Source: Actinomadura flavalba DSM 45200 (GTDB lineage: Bacteria > Actinomycetota > Actinomycetes > Streptosporangiales > Streptosporangiaceae). Taken from it: 64,000 nt of DNA. The stretch covers positions 124,001-188,000 of the forward strand of contig NZ_KB894095.1 in assembly GCF_000374305.1 (NCBI RefSeq), read 5' to 3'. The notes under the pieces are model-generated. The model had not been told where the DNA came from. It ran no database searches and saw nothing but the letters and a program-made list of their open reading frames with translations. Position 1 is the first letter of the stretch. Each line of letters opens with the position of its first letter. Both the position numbers and the translations under genes were made by a program. This document shows positions 1-9,863 of this stretch, piece after piece.

Positions 1-13
1 GACCTTGTGGGGG

Positions 14-3000
14 TTAGGCCTGTCGGTCATCTTGTGTCTCCCTTTCGTTGGCCGCTGCGGCGCTTTCGGTCACTCGCTGGGCGAGAGCAGCGAGCAGAAT
101 CCGTGCCCCGTCGGGTCCGAGAGCGTTCTCAGCCTGCTTGAGAATGTCGGCCGCGAGGGTTTCAGCCTCGCTGCGGGCCTGTTGGGGTACGTAGATCAGA
201 GTCCGCCGCTCAGCACCGGCGCTGTCGGTCAAGGTCAACAGCTGGGCGTCGAGCTTCTCTTCCCGGCCATCGACGTCTCGACCCGCGTGGTGTAGGTGGC
301 CGACACGGTCAAGGGCGGTGGCCATCGCCCGGGCCTTCTGGGGGAAGACCTTGGCTTCGTGGTCGTTCCAGTCGCCAAGGGCGGAGTTGGTCAGCCGTAC
401 GACGATGGGCTCCAGCCAGTCGTCGTCCTCAAGGCTGTCGCTAAGAACGAAGTCGACGAAGCCTCGCAACTCCGGTGTGAGCACGGCGTCTGCGAAGCCC
501 CGCAATCGGGCCGCGAGCCCAGTACGCAGCTGGGACAGTTCGGCAGGCAGGCGGAACTCCGTAGCTAGGACGCGAACGACCTTCGAACGCAGCTGACTGT
601 CGATCGCGAAGAGCTCGTCCGCCGCGGCGGTGAGGCGTGCGACGTAAACGTTCGCCGCTTCGGCGTTGGCGCGCGTGCGCGCCGGAATCTCGGGGAGGCC
701 GAGTGCCTTCGGCAGCGCATGGAAGAGCAGTTCGTCGGGGTCGACCGCCTTGGCGATGGCGGCGCGCACAGCGCGGGCGTCGGCGGAGATGTTCTTGGTG
801 GTGCGGGCGTACTTGTTGAGGTCGGCTACCCGCACAATGAGAGCGCTGGCGACCGAGAGCAGGTCAGGGTTGCGCAGTGCCTGAGAGCGAGCTGCTTCCA
901 CACCTAGCGCGACCTGCAACTCCTTGATGACGCGGCCGCGCTGCATGCCGCCTGTGGGCGTGTACTTCACCGAAAATCGCCCAGGTCCTTTGACCAAGCG
1001 CTCCACCACGTCGATGGTCAGTCGAGGAAGGTAGGTGCCTTCTTCGAACAGGGCGACGTCGTGGCGGCGGATGATCAGGGCCGGCACCAGGAACACCGGG
1101 ACGACGCCCGCTTTGAGTCCGAAGGGCGGGCTCATCAAAACCCGGATGACCTCCTCAACGCTCAGTCGCTCAGTGGCATCCGTTAGCACCTTGTTCAGCG
1201 CGTTCCAAGCGGGTTGGGCGTGCTCGTGACCGGCGCCCGGCGCTGAGAAGCCGTACGGGACCAGGCTCTCCCGCTGGCTCTCGGCTTGGGCTACGCCGTT
1301 CTCTCGATGCAGGCCGAGGTAAGCCAGTACACCGCTATACATCGCGCGTTCGGCGCGGTAGCCGTCGCTGAAGCCGAGGTTTTTCTGCCCAGAAGCGGAG
1401 AGCATGGCCGTCATCAGTACGCCGCGGGCTTGGGCGGCCTGGCTCGTCAGGACGTGGCGCCCGAGCATCTCATTGCGGATGTGAGGTGTGTGCGGATAAA
1501 CCGACTCGCAGGCTAGCGAGACAAGCCCGCTCAAGCTGCGGGCCGTCAACCCGGAGACGGCCGGTTCTTCGCCGGGAGCGATGCCGCTGTGCCAAAGGCT
1601 CCAGGATGCTTCGGGGGATGGCGGGTAAAAAGCGTCCTGCAGTAGCTCCAGCAGTTCGGCCTCAGCCTGCACGATTCGCTCAGTGAGTTCTCGCCTGGCG
1701 ACGTGGTCGAGGCCCGGCTCGTCGCTGAGTTCCTTGAGCGCGACTAGATAGGTGGCTTTGGTGAGCACGGCTTCGGGGTCGGGTGTGGTCCCGACGAGCA
1801 CCGGCAGAGGCGAAATGACGTCGGGCCGGTCCGCGTTACTGCCGAGGTGGAACACGACGAGACCATCTGCGGGCTCTTTCAGCTCGTCTGGCGCAGCGAC
1901 GGTCATGGTCTCCGGGCCGCTGACTGCGGTGTAAAAAACTCGCATCATGCCGGTGATCTGGCTTTGGCGACCGGCGACGAATGCCTGGGGAACGAGTTTA
2001 CTAAGTCGGCGGATGATCGAGGGTGCGTCGAGGTGAGCGATGATTTCCTTGACCCGGCCGTCGATGTCGACGTCTGTGCCTTGCCAGACCCGATATTCGC
2101 CGCTGAAGTCACGATGGACCACAAAGCCTCGGCGTACGAGGTCGGCGAGCCGCGCCTCCAGGGCCGCGAAGGCAGTGGAATCGGCTAGGTCGGTGGGGTC
2201 GTGGAGGGCGAAGTGAACCATCGGAGCGGTCGCGCTGAGAGCCCCGTCGGAGTCGATCAGATTGAGCACACCGATGGTCTTGAGGACGTCTTGGTCTGCC
2301 TCTGATAGCCCGTTGGCATCCCGAAGGCGCGAGTCGACTTCGATCCACCGGCTGGCGTTGGCAGACGAGAGCAGGGTCGTACGTCCGGAGTTGAGGAAGT
2401 AGTCGTACAGCTGCGGCAGCCGCACCGTGCTGGCGCGATCGGCCTTCGCGACGCTGTGCTGCGCTAGTGAATGGCGGACGGTGTTGGGCTCCCCGCTATT
2501 GAGGAAGCCCGACAGGCTCCGGTCGTGCTGTCCGATCTGAGCGGCAAGAATCGGCGCGGCCAGGGCCGTCAGTGGGTGCAGTGGGTAGAGGTCCGCGAAA
2601 TGGTCGGGCCCGAGTTCGGCCAGGACCCCCAGGCCGTGCTCGGCCCAGATGGCAGACGATGCCTGGGCCGACGCCGTGATCAGTGCTTGTCCCGCAGCGC
2701 TGACAGCTGAGCGGTCAAGGCGACGGCGTAGCAGATGCAGTGAGTCGCCGTGGTGGGGGACGAAGGTGATGTCTTCGAAGCGTCCCTGAATCTTGGCCCA
2801 TTCGCGGGTCTTAAGGTCGCTGGACCGTGAGGCATAGTCCATGAAGGACAAGTGCTGCAAGGTCATGAGGTAGAGGGGCAACCCGTTAGGGCCAGCGGAC
2901 CTCTCGGCGAGTTCCTGCAGCAGGAACAGGTCGTGCTGGGGGTCGGTAAACTCGTGGTTGCCCGCGAGGTGTTCGAGCGTCTTGCCGAACTCGTCGATGA

Positions 3001-3607
3001 CGAGGAGCAGAGGCTGCTTCCCGCCCTCGGTCAGTGCGGTGACGGCGGCAAGGATGTCCTTGGCGCTGGCGCTGTTGGGGTCGACGCATGCCGCCAGGGC
3101 TGCGGCGATCGCCTTCGGGGCTCGCTTACCCCAGCGCCGTGCAGCCGCCGTGTTCAATGCACGGGCGAGCGTGGCGACGAGGGGTTCGCGGCGGGCGGTG
3201 GCCACGCCGCCGAGGAAACCTTTAGGGGCGCTGGCGTCAAGGGCTGCGGTCAGGCGGTGGGCAAGAGCTGGACTGGCTTTGTCGAGGATGCGGGTGGATT
3301 CACTGCGCCGCTCGGCGTCCCGTCCGAGGAGTGCGTCGATGAAGTTGGCCAGCGTGGACTTGCCGGATCCGTAAGGGCCGGTGAACGACCAGGCGCGGGT
3401 GCGGTGTTGGTCGGCTAGGGCACTTGCGATGCGTTCCAGGACATCGACGGCCCGGGCGCCGACGTAGGGTTCGTGCAAGGCGTCCTCAACATCGCGCTCA
3501 AGGTTGGTCGAGCGCATTTGGGAGCCGATGAGCTTGATACCAGCGGGGAACTGCGGGCCGAAGCCGGCCGTCGTGCTAGAGGTCTGCGTGGAGGTCGGGG
3601 CGGTCAC
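14..3607 (-). CDS. Large P-loop ATPase of the putative defence operon
   Basis: A 1,197-residue protein predicted to bind and hydrolyse ATP. A Walker A loop (GPYGSGKST, residues 77-85) and a Walker B strand ending in Asp205-Glu206 (LLLVIDEFGK) lie in the first quarter; the remaining ~950 residues show no motif I recognise. No signal peptide or membrane segment is seen, so it is probably cytoplasmic. I chose the GTG at 3607 because it overlaps the stop of the DUF4007 gene (GTGA), implying translational coupling. It is the third gene of a leftward operon (cysteine desulfurase, DUF4007, this gene) that may continue past base 1. Its size recalls the large ATPases of BREX (BrxC/PglY) or Dnd restriction systems, but I cannot assign it to either; function is inferred from context. 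Confidence 0.85.
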   Translation of the reverse strand: MTAPTSTQTSSTTAGFGPQFPAGIKLIGSQMRSTNLERDVEDALHEPYVGARAVDVLERIASALADQHRTRAWSFTGPYGSGKSTLANFIDALLGRDAERRSESTRILDKASPALAHRLTAALDASAPKGFLGGVATARREPLVATLARALNTAAARRWGKRAPKAIAAALAACVDPNSASAKDILAAVTALTEGGKQPLLLVIDEFGKTLEHLAGNHEFTDPQHDLFLLQELAERSAGPNGLPLYLMTLQHLSFMDYASRSSDLKTREWAKIQGRFEDITFVPHHGDSLHLLRRRLDRSAVSAAGQALITASAQASSAIWAEHGLGVLAELGPDHFADLYPLHPLTALAAPILAAQIGQHDRSLSGFLNSGEPNTVRHSLAQHSVAKADRASTVRLPQLYDYFLNSGRTTLLSSANASRWIEVDSRLRDANGLSEADQDVLKTIGVLNLIDSDGALSATAPMVHFALHDPTDLADSTAFAALEARLADLVRRGFVVHRDFSGEYRVWQGTDVDIDGRVKEIIAHLDAPSIIRRLSKLVPQAFVAGRQSQITGMMRVFYTAVSGPETMTVAAPDELKEPADGLVVFHLGSNADRPDVISPLPVLVGTTPDPEAVLTKATYLVALKELSDEPGLDHVARRELTERIVQAEAELLELLQDAFYPPSPEASWSLWHSGIAPGEEPAVSGLTARSLSGLVSLACESVYPHTPHIRNEMLGRHVLTSQAAQARGVLMTAMLSASGQKNLGFSDGYRAERAMYSGVLAYLGLHRENGVAQAESQRESLVPYGFSAPGAGHEHAQPAWNALNKVLTDATERLSVEEVIRVLMSPPFGLKAGVVPVFLVPALIIRRHDVALFEEGTYLPRLTIDVVERLVKGPGRFSVKYTPTGGMQRGRVIKELQVALGVEAARSQALRNPDLLSVASALIVRVADLNKYARTTKNISADARAVRAAIAKAVDPDELLFHALPKALGLPEIPARTRANAEAANVYVARLTAAADELFAIDSQLRSKVVRVLATEFRLPAELSQLRTGLAARLRGFADAVLTPELRGFVDFVLSDSLEDDDWLEPIVVRLTNSALGDWNDHEAKVFPQKARAMATALDRVGHLHHAGRDVDGREEKLDAQLLTLTDSAGAERRTLIYVPQQARSEAETLAADILKQAENALGPDGARILLAALAQRVTESAAAANERETQDDRQA

Positions 3608-4692
3608 GCGATCTCCTCGAAGAGGGTCTCGTTGGTGTCGGTGGAGGTGGTGAGTTCCTTCTGCGCGGCCTCGGAGAGCCTGGGGAACTTGGCAGCCCAC
3701 TCTTCACGGGTGGGAAAACCGGGACGACGGCTGACGAAGTCGTACTGCTCGTCGAGCACGTCCCACGCCAGAACGAAGGGATCAGTGGTGAAGGCGAGGC
3801 TGCGCTGCCCCACAGCTTCGGTTAGGTCGAGCTGTGGATGATCGGCGGCGACCTTCTGAAGTGCCATGACGATCTCGTTCTCCCGGACGCGGAACGCGCG
3901 CCCTGGAGACCCCGGCTCATTGGCGAGACGGGCCACGGAGATGGAGTTGGCCTGCCGGGTGAACTTAGCGGCGTAGTCGAGGCAGGCGTAGGCCAAGACT
4001 CGGGCGGGAAGCGTCGTGCGCTGACCGCTCGTGAACTGCCATTCGGCCTTACCGCGCGTACCGACGAAGGTGAGCAGGTCGAGATCGCGGAAGGGGCAGG
4101 CGAGCATGTCTTCGTAGCTGCCTGGGGAGCCCGCTTTCTCTGGTGAGCTGCGCGCGTACATCTTGGTGAGGCAGTCGATGTCGCGAACGATCGACGCTTC
4201 GACCGGGCGCTCCTTGTAGGAGAAGTTCACATGGCGAGTGACGACCTGGGTCATGTCCGCCACGGTGAACCGGGAGAACGGTGCCAGGTGGAAGGCCGTG
4301 TACCAGGTCGGTGCGTGGCTCTTGGCCGCAGGTCGGGAGGAAACTAGCCACCAGTGCAGCAGCCAGAGGCTGCCGTTCTCCTCCAGGTAGGGATCGGCGC
4401 CGTCCTCATCGAGAAGCCAACGGGCCTCCCACGTGGGAAACGAATGCTTAGAACGGGCCCCGTCCGTCGGGTAGTGCTCGCGGGTCAGCTTGAAGGCGCG
4501 TGACCAGTAGCGCATGGCGTTCACCATGTTCTTGCCTACGCCGAACAGCACCGGCGCGTCCTCAGCGAGGAATGCGCTGGGATCGTCCTTGACCTGCATG
4601 TAGGCCTTGTGGAGCCAGCCGAAGCGGGGCGCGAACGTTTCGTGTCGCGCGAAGGCAAAGTGAGCGGCTTCCCCAAGCCGGCTGTCTGACAT
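3604..4692 (-). CDS. DUF4007 family protein
   Basis: A 362-residue protein that I recognise as DUF4007 from the N-terminal signature FARHETFAPRFGWLHKAY (about residues 13-30) and the overall length. The biochemical function of DUF4007 is not known to me; members are, to my knowledge, found in defence islands with cysteine desulfurases and PAPS-reductase-like sulfurtransferases of DNA phosphorothioation systems. Here it sits between a cysteine desulfurase (52 bases upstream) and a large ATPase (overlapping by 4 bases), which supports a shared role. It has no signal peptide or membrane segment. A DNA-binding or target-recognition role is possible but is inference only. Confidence 0.85.
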   Translation of the reverse strand: MSDSRLGEAAHFAFARHETFAPRFGWLHKAYMQVKDDPSAFLAEDAPVLFGVGKNMVNAMRYWSRAFKLTREHYPTDGARSKHSFPTWEARWLLDEDGADPYLEENGSLWLLHWWLVSSRPAAKSHAPTWYTAFHLAPFSRFTVADMTQVVTRHVNFSYKERPVEASIVRDIDCLTKMYARSSPEKAGSPGSYEDMLACPFRDLDLLTFVGTRGKAEWQFTSGQRTTLPARVLAYACLDYAAKFTRQANSISVARLANEPGSPGRAFRVRENEIVMALQKVAADHPQLDLTEAVGQRSLAFTTDPFVLAWDVLDEQYDFVSRRPGFPTREEWAAKFPRLSEAAQKELTTSTDTNETLFEEIA

Positions 4693-4744
4693 CCAGGACC
4701 CTTCTACGTCCAGTGCGTGCGCTGTAACGAGGTACAGGCAACCG

Positions 4745-5920
4745 TTAGCGAGGATGGTGAGCTTCCGTCAGCGCGGCACGAACTTGCATTACGGCACGTT
4801 TAACGGCCTGCGCGGCGTGGTCGATCTCGTCGACCGTGGTGGCGTAGCCCAACGAAAATCGGATGGTGCTGTCGGCGTCTTCCCGCGTCAAACCCATCGC
4901 CAGGAGCACATGGCTCGGCGTCGGTGCGCCAGATGCACACGCGCTTCCTTCAGAGGCAGAGACATCGGGCATGGCAGCCAAGACCGCGTCTGCCGGGACT
5001 CCAGGAATAGTAATGCTGGTGACGCCCGGTAGTCGCTGATCGCGTCGACCGTTGAGGCGGCAGTCAGGTAGCGCGCCTGCTATCAGGTGTTCGAGGCGGT
5101 CACGCAGTGCACGGACCCGCTCGACTTCTTCAGCGAGGCTGTGACGCGCGGCCTCGGACGCCGCTCCCATGCCGGCTATCCCTGCCACGTTCAGCGTTCC
5201 TGCACGCCAGCCCCGTTCCTGTCCGCCGCCGACCAGGAGCGGCCGGTGCGGCAGAGGCACTCCCCGCCGCACAAACAGAGCTCCTGCGCCCTGTGGACCA
5301 CCGAACTTATGGGCCGACAGCGACAGGAGATCCACGTCGAGCTCAGTGACGTCCACAGGGAGTCGTCCGATGAGCTGTGTCGCGTCCGTATGGACGAGTG
5401 CGTCGGCTTCATGAGCCGCCTTGGCCGCGACCCGCAGGTCAGTGAGGACGCCAGTCTCGTTGTTCGCCGCCATCAGAGAGACCAGTCCTCCGCGGCGTGT
5501 CGCGAATACTTGAGAGAGAGCGTCGAGATCCACCAGTCCGTCCACGCCGACCGGTAGCAGAACAAGTTCATCGGGACTACCAGCGGTGACCGCGCGAGCC
5601 GTCTCCAAGACGGCCGGATGCTCAGCAGGGCTCGTCACCAGAGGATCCCCAGGAGCGAACGCGGCACGGAGGGCCAGGTTGTTTGCCTCGGTCGCCCCGG
5701 AGGTGAAGATGAGCTCACCCGGCGAACACCCGAGGAGGTCGGCTAGCTGTCGGCGAGCGACGTCGACCCGATGAGCGGCCTGCTGACCCGCTGCATGCGT
5801 GCTCGACGCGTTACCGACCAACTGCATGGCCTCGCAGACGGCCGCATACGCCTCCGGCCGGACCGGAGCGGTGGCATTGTAGTCGAGGTAGGACTCATCC
5901 GACGCGTCCGACCCATCCAT
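4745..5920 (-). CDS. Cysteine desulfurase (IscS/NifS/DndA-like)
   Basis: A 391-residue pyridoxal-phosphate enzyme that would take sulfur from L-cysteine as an enzyme-bound persulfide and pass it to an acceptor. Seen: the N-terminal YLDYNATAPV stretch, TSGATEANNLAL near 73-84, the PLP-binding lysine in SAHKFGG (Lys205), and the catalytic loop SEGSACASG with Cys328. Length is normal for the family. It is the first gene of the leftward operon with DUF4007 and the large ATPase, and no Fe-S assembly gene (iscU, sufBCD) is nearby, so a dedicated DndA-like role in sulfur modification of DNA or tRNA is more likely than housekeeping. The sulfur acceptor is not visible in the window and may lie left of base 1. 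Confidence 0.92.
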   Translation of the reverse strand: MDGSDASDESYLDYNATAPVRPEAYAAVCEAMQLVGNASSTHAAGQQAAHRVDVARRQLADLLGCSPGELIFTSGATEANNLALRAAFAPGDPLVTSPAEHPAVLETARAVTAGSPDELVLLPVGVDGLVDLDALSQVFATRRGGLVSLMAANNETGVLTDLRVAAKAAHEADALVHTDATQLIGRLPVDVTELDVDLLSLSAHKFGGPQGAGALFVRRGVPLPHRPLLVGGGQERGWRAGTLNVAGIAGMGAASEAARHSLAEEVERVRALRDRLEHLIAGALPDCRLNGRRDQRLPGVTSITIPGVPADAVLAAMPDVSASEGSACASGAPTPSHVLLAMGLTREDADSTIRFSLGYATTVDEIDHAAQAVKRAVMQVRAALTEAHHPR

Positions 5921-6391
5921 CGCTCCGTCACCCCGCCTCGCTCGTGTCCCGTACCAATGTACTCCTGGTGGGAAGCTTCTGCCGCCTCCTAGGTTCCCCC
6001 AGCAGGTGGGGCGATCCTAGCCGTGAGCCAAGATCCACTCCGTGAATTCCTCGGAACACGGGGTGTTGCGAGCCGCAGGTCGAACTAGCGTTCTACTTCA
6101 AGCTCTCCAGCGCAAGTCGTGCGCAGCCAAGATCCAATCTCGTTGGCTGAGTTGGGAGTGGAGCGAACAACCTCACTAACTGGGACTTCGTCTGTTAGTG
6201 CCCCCGTTGTCGGTACTCCCCTCTAGGGTGGTCTGCACGCTCCAGCGCTGAGTAGCAACGCTCGCTGGTGTGGCGCTGGGTGTGCTCGAATCGGGGGCAG
6301 AGTTCATGACGACAGGTGCTACGGCTGCAAGGATGTGCGGATTGATGCCTGTCACGGGGCAGGTGGAGTAGTGACTGGGTGGTCACCCGGG
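5921..6391. promoter_or_regulatory. Divergent intergenic region of the defence locus with repeated operator-like motif
   Basis: About 470 bases separate the two divergent operons. The 12-base sequence AGCCAAGATCCA occurs exactly at 6026-6037 and again at 6125-6136. The second copy is part of an inverted repeat, AGCCAA (6125-6130) and TTGGCT (6143-6148), separated by 12 bases. These could be sites for a regulator controlling both arms. I see no RNA gene and no convincing small gene; promoters were not resolved with confidence. Confidence 0.4.
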
Positions 6392-7999
6392 ATGTCTTTT
6401 AAGGCGCTCCTCGCCGATGCGCCGATGGCTTATGTTCGCGACCATCTCGGCGAACAGTTGTGCTCTCTGCTTGATCTGATCGACGGAGGTGTGGCAGGAG
6501 ACGATCGTCTCCGGGCTGTCGCACCGATCGCTATCGACGCCGAGCGCCTGGTCGCCGACGAGGCCGAGCGTGCAACTTTGATCGCCATGCTCCCGGGCAC
6601 TAAGCAAGCCGAGTTGGCGCAACGCCTTGGACTCGTGCGCGACGAGCATCCACCGATGAGCTACCTGCGGAGCTTGAAGTGGACCGTGGACGAGCGTCGC
6701 GAACTGCTGGAGTTCTTCGGTTTCACGGTTGACCGAGCGCCGTCCCTGCCACGGGTGTTCGCTCAGGAAGCTGCTCCAGAGTACGGCTTGTTTCCCCATC
6801 AGCGTCGCGCGGCGGCCCGAGTCAAGACACTCCTGTACGACGGCTCGCGACGAGCAGTGCTGCACCTCCCGACCGGCGTGGGCAAGACCCGAACGGGCAT
6901 GAGTCTGATTTGTGATCATTTGCGGCAGCAGGAACCCACTGTGGTGGTGTGGCTGGCGCACGGACAGGAATTGCTAGAGCAGGCCGCGGTCGAGTTCGAG
7001 CGCGCATGGACAAGGGTCGGAGACCGTCCACTTCAGGTCCTTCGGCTCTGGGGTAACGCCCCCGCAGAACTGACAGAGATGAGCGATGGGCTGGTTGTCC
7101 TCGGTCTGGAGAAGGCCGTCTCAGCAGCCAAGTCAGATAAGCGGTTCTTGGCGATCCTCGCGGCACGCAGCACCCTGACGGTCTTCGACGAGGCGCATCA
7201 GATCATTGCCCCCACCTTCCAAAGAGTCGTCGACGAACTGACGATTCGTCACGATGCGAGTTTGCTCGGGCTGACCGCCACCCCGGGGCGCACGTGGGCG
7301 GACGTCTCCAAAGACGAAGAGCTCTCAGACTACTTCTCCCGGCAGAAGGTCATGCTGGAGATTGAGGGTTACACCAACCCGGTCTCCGCCCTGATCGACC
7401 AGGGCTACCTGGCCAGACCTTTGATGAGGACGGTGGCCTCTGAAGCGGGCATGCACCTGTCCTCTCGGGACCAGCAAGTCCTTGCTCGTTCGTTTGACAT
7501 TCCGACTGCGATGATGGCCGACCTCGCCCGCGACGAGCAATGGAACCTCAAAATCGTCCAGACGATCACGGAGCTCCTCCAGGAGCAGCACCGACGCGTC
7601 CTCGTGTTCGCCGCCTCCGTCAGCCACTGTCGGCTGATTGCCTCCGTGCTGTCCGCTGCAGGCTTCGACGCCGAGTTTGTGACAGGCGAGTCCTCTCCCC
7701 GGCGCCGGAGCCAAGTCATCTCCCGTTTCAAGGGATCCGGACGGCGCCCAATGGTGCTGTGCAACTACGGCGTTCTAACGACAGGCTTCGACGCACCGGC
7801 GGCCAGCGCGGCAGTGATCGCCCGCCCGACCAAGTCCCTGGTGCTGTACAGCCAGATGGTCGGCCGCGTCATCCGCGGCCCGAAAGCTGGCGGTACTGAC
7901 ACCTGTGAAATCGTCACCGTCGTGAATCCGGAGCTTCCCGGGTTCGGCAATGTGGCAGAAGCATTCACCAACTGGGAAGACGTATGGGAGACCGCATGA
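6392..7999 (+). CDS. DEAD/DEAH-box superfamily II helicase
   Basis: A 535-residue superfamily II helicase/translocase, expected to use ATP to move along or unwind nucleic acid. Motifs, in order: Walker A in LHLPTGVGKT (157-166), DEAH box in VFDEAHQII (266-269), motif III-like LTATPGR (294-300), and motif VI QMVGRVIRG near the C-terminus. The fold is like the ResIII helicases of restriction enzymes, but no nuclease domain is attached. I prefer ATG 6392, preceded by GGGTGG about 8 bases upstream; GTG 6371 and GTG 6335 are in-frame alternatives. Its stop overlaps the start of the GHKL ATPase gene (ATGA at 7996), so the three rightward genes are probably one operon and act as one complex or pathway. 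Confidence 0.9.
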   Translation: MSFKALLADAPMAYVRDHLGEQLCSLLDLIDGGVAGDDRLRAVAPIAIDAERLVADEAERATLIAMLPGTKQAELAQRLGLVRDEHPPMSYLRSLKWTVDERRELLEFFGFTVDRAPSLPRVFAQEAAPEYGLFPHQRRAAARVKTLLYDGSRRAVLHLPTGVGKTRTGMSLICDHLRQQEPTVVVWLAHGQELLEQAAVEFERAWTRVGDRPLQVLRLWGNAPAELTEMSDGLVVLGLEKAVSAAKSDKRFLAILAARSTLTVFDEAHQIIAPTFQRVVDELTIRHDASLLGLTATPGRTWADVSKDEELSDYFSRQKVMLEIEGYTNPVSALIDQGYLARPLMRTVASEAGMHLSSRDQQVLARSFDIPTAMMADLARDEQWNLKIVQTITELLQEQHRRVLVFAASVSHCRLIASVLSAAGFDAEFVTGESSPRRRSQVISRFKGSGRRPMVLCNYGVLTTGFDAPAASAAVIARPTKSLVLYSQMVGRVIRGPKAGGTDTCEIVTVVNPELPGFGNVAEAFTNWEDVWETA

Positions 8000-9861
8000 T
8001 CAGTGACCGCAGCAACTATCGAATCGTCAGTCCTTCGCTGACCGTCAAGGCCATGCGGGACAGCGGCTATAAGAACACCGCTTACGCTCTCGCTGAACTG
8101 ATCGATAACAGCATCGACGCCAAGGCCACCCTTGTCGAGGTCTTCGCCTGTGAGAGTCCCGTGCAGGTCGGCTCCCGGACCAGCCACCACGTGGAAACCA
8201 TCGCAGTCCTCGACAACGGTCATGGCATGGAGGAGCCGCAACTGCGGCGCGCTCTGAAGTACGGCGACGGGGACGGCGCAGACCCGGACCGCATCGGCCG
8301 TTTCGGCATGGGCCTGCCCAACTCCAGCATGTCCCAGTGCACCCGGCTCGATGTCTGGTCCTGGACGCAGGGGGCTGGCAACGCCCTGCACACCTACCTC
8401 AGCCTGGAGGAGATCGAACAGGGCCTGGTTGACGACGTCCCTGAACCCAAACACGACCCGCTGCCGCAGCACTGGCGCGACCTGAGCGAGGGCCTCGGAG
8501 ACTCCGGCACACTCATCATGTGGACCGACCTGGACAAGGTCAACTGGCACGGAGCAGCAGCCACACTAAAGAACACCGCCGAACTGATCGGCCGGGTCTA
8601 CCGGCACTACCTCCAGGACGGCCGCGTCGACATCCGGATGGCGCCCGTCCGGGAGGGCAAGGTCGTAGATGGCGAATACCACGCTGTGCCGAACGACCCG
8701 CTCTATTTGATGGTACCGACCTCTACGCCTAACCCGTTCTCAGACAAACAGATGTTCATGCCGTTCTCCATGGGCGACGACTCGGAAGCCGGCGTGGCGC
8801 CGTTCCCTGTGCTACATGAAGGCAAGAGGTACAACATCACGGTGCGGGCCTCCATCGCTCGTCCGGAGGCCCGTCGTGGCGATGTCGAAGGCCATCCGTG
8901 GCCGAGAGGGAGCCGCGCGGCGGACCCTGGCAACCTTCCGTGGGGTAAGCATGCCAAGCGCAATGTGGGCGTATCGCTCGTGCGCCAGGGCAGAGAGCTG
9001 GACCTCGACGCGTCCTGGGCCATCGGATACGACCCGCGGGAGCGTTGGTGGGGTATTGAGGTGGAGTTCCCACCGGAGCTCGACTCTATTTTCGGTGTGA
9101 CGAACAACAAGCAGAGCGCCACAGTCTTCTCGTCGTTGGCTCACTTCGACTGGAGGGTTCACGCCGAGGCTGGCGAAAGCTTCAAAGAGTTCAAGGAGCG
9201 CCTTGCCGATCTTGGCGATCCACGCCTACCGCTCATCGATCTCGTGCTCTATCTGGAAGAGAAGCTCCTGCCGGCCATCCGGCGCCAGCTGAAGCAGCAA
9301 ACGCATGGAACCAGCAAGGGCAAAAAGCGGCACAACGAGGACGCTGCATCAAGGGCGACGGACGCCGTCAAACGGCGCAGCGAAGAGGGTCACACTGGAA
9401 AAACTGATGAGCTCGAAGCAGGCACAACGACCGAAGACAAGCGCCAGGAGCAGGTCGCTGCCCTGACCGAACGACATCACCTCGATGAGGACATCGCCCA
9501 GTCCATGGTCGACGAGGCGCTGAAGAAGGACCTTAGAGCACGATGGATCTCTAGCTTCCAAGATACCTCCGCCTTCTTCAGTATTGACCTTATGGCCGGC
9601 ATGCTGCAGGTGATCTTCAACGAAAAGCATCCGCTGCACGCCCAACTGATGGCCGTCCTCGAAGACGTTCCCGAAGACGCCGACGCGAATGATCTGCGCG
9701 ACCGGCTCAACCGTGCCGCAGAAACCTTCAAACTGCTGCTCTTCTCCTGGGCGCGTATGGAAGACGAAACTCACCCCGATAAGCTCCGTGAGCGCATCGC
9801 GGACGCACGCCGCTTGTGGGGCCAGTACGCTCGCGACTTCGTAGATGGGACGGCGGACTGA
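7996..9861 (+). CDS. MORC/GHKL-type ATPase
   Basis: A 621-residue protein with a GHKL (Hsp90/MutL/MORC) ATPase domain at its N-terminus: N box ELIDNSIDA (34-42), G1 box DNGHGM (73-78) and G2 box GRFGMGLPNSS (101-111). Such ATPases close like a clamp on DNA when they bind ATP. The second half includes a charged, probably helical linker (about 430-490) and a C-terminal helical region. Prokaryotic MORC/MutL-like proteins are known to accompany helicases and nucleases in restriction-type systems. ATG 7996 overlaps the helicase stop, which decides the start over ATG 7984. The nuclease gene follows two bases after its stop. Specific function is inferred from family and neighbours. Confidence 0.9.
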   Translation: MISDRSNYRIVSPSLTVKAMRDSGYKNTAYALAELIDNSIDAKATLVEVFACESPVQVGSRTSHHVETIAVLDNGHGMEEPQLRRALKYGDGDGADPDRIGRFGMGLPNSSMSQCTRLDVWSWTQGAGNALHTYLSLEEIEQGLVDDVPEPKHDPLPQHWRDLSEGLGDSGTLIMWTDLDKVNWHGAAATLKNTAELIGRVYRHYLQDGRVDIRMAPVREGKVVDGEYHAVPNDPLYLMVPTSTPNPFSDKQMFMPFSMGDDSEAGVAPFPVLHEGKRYNITVRASIARPEARRGDVEGHPWPRGSRAADPGNLPWGKHAKRNVGVSLVRQGRELDLDASWAIGYDPRERWWGIEVEFPPELDSIFGVTNNKQSATVFSSLAHFDWRVHAEAGESFKEFKERLADLGDPRLPLIDLVLYLEEKLLPAIRRQLKQQTHGTSKGKKRHNEDAASRATDAVKRRSEEGHTGKTDELEAGTTTEDKRQEQVAALTERHHLDEDIAQSMVDEALKKDLRARWISSFQDTSAFFSIDLMAGMLQVIFNEKHPLHAQLMAVLEDVPEDADANDLRDRLNRAAETFKLLLFSWARMEDETHPDKLRERIADARRLWGQYARDFVDGTAD

Positions 9862-9863
9862 GC

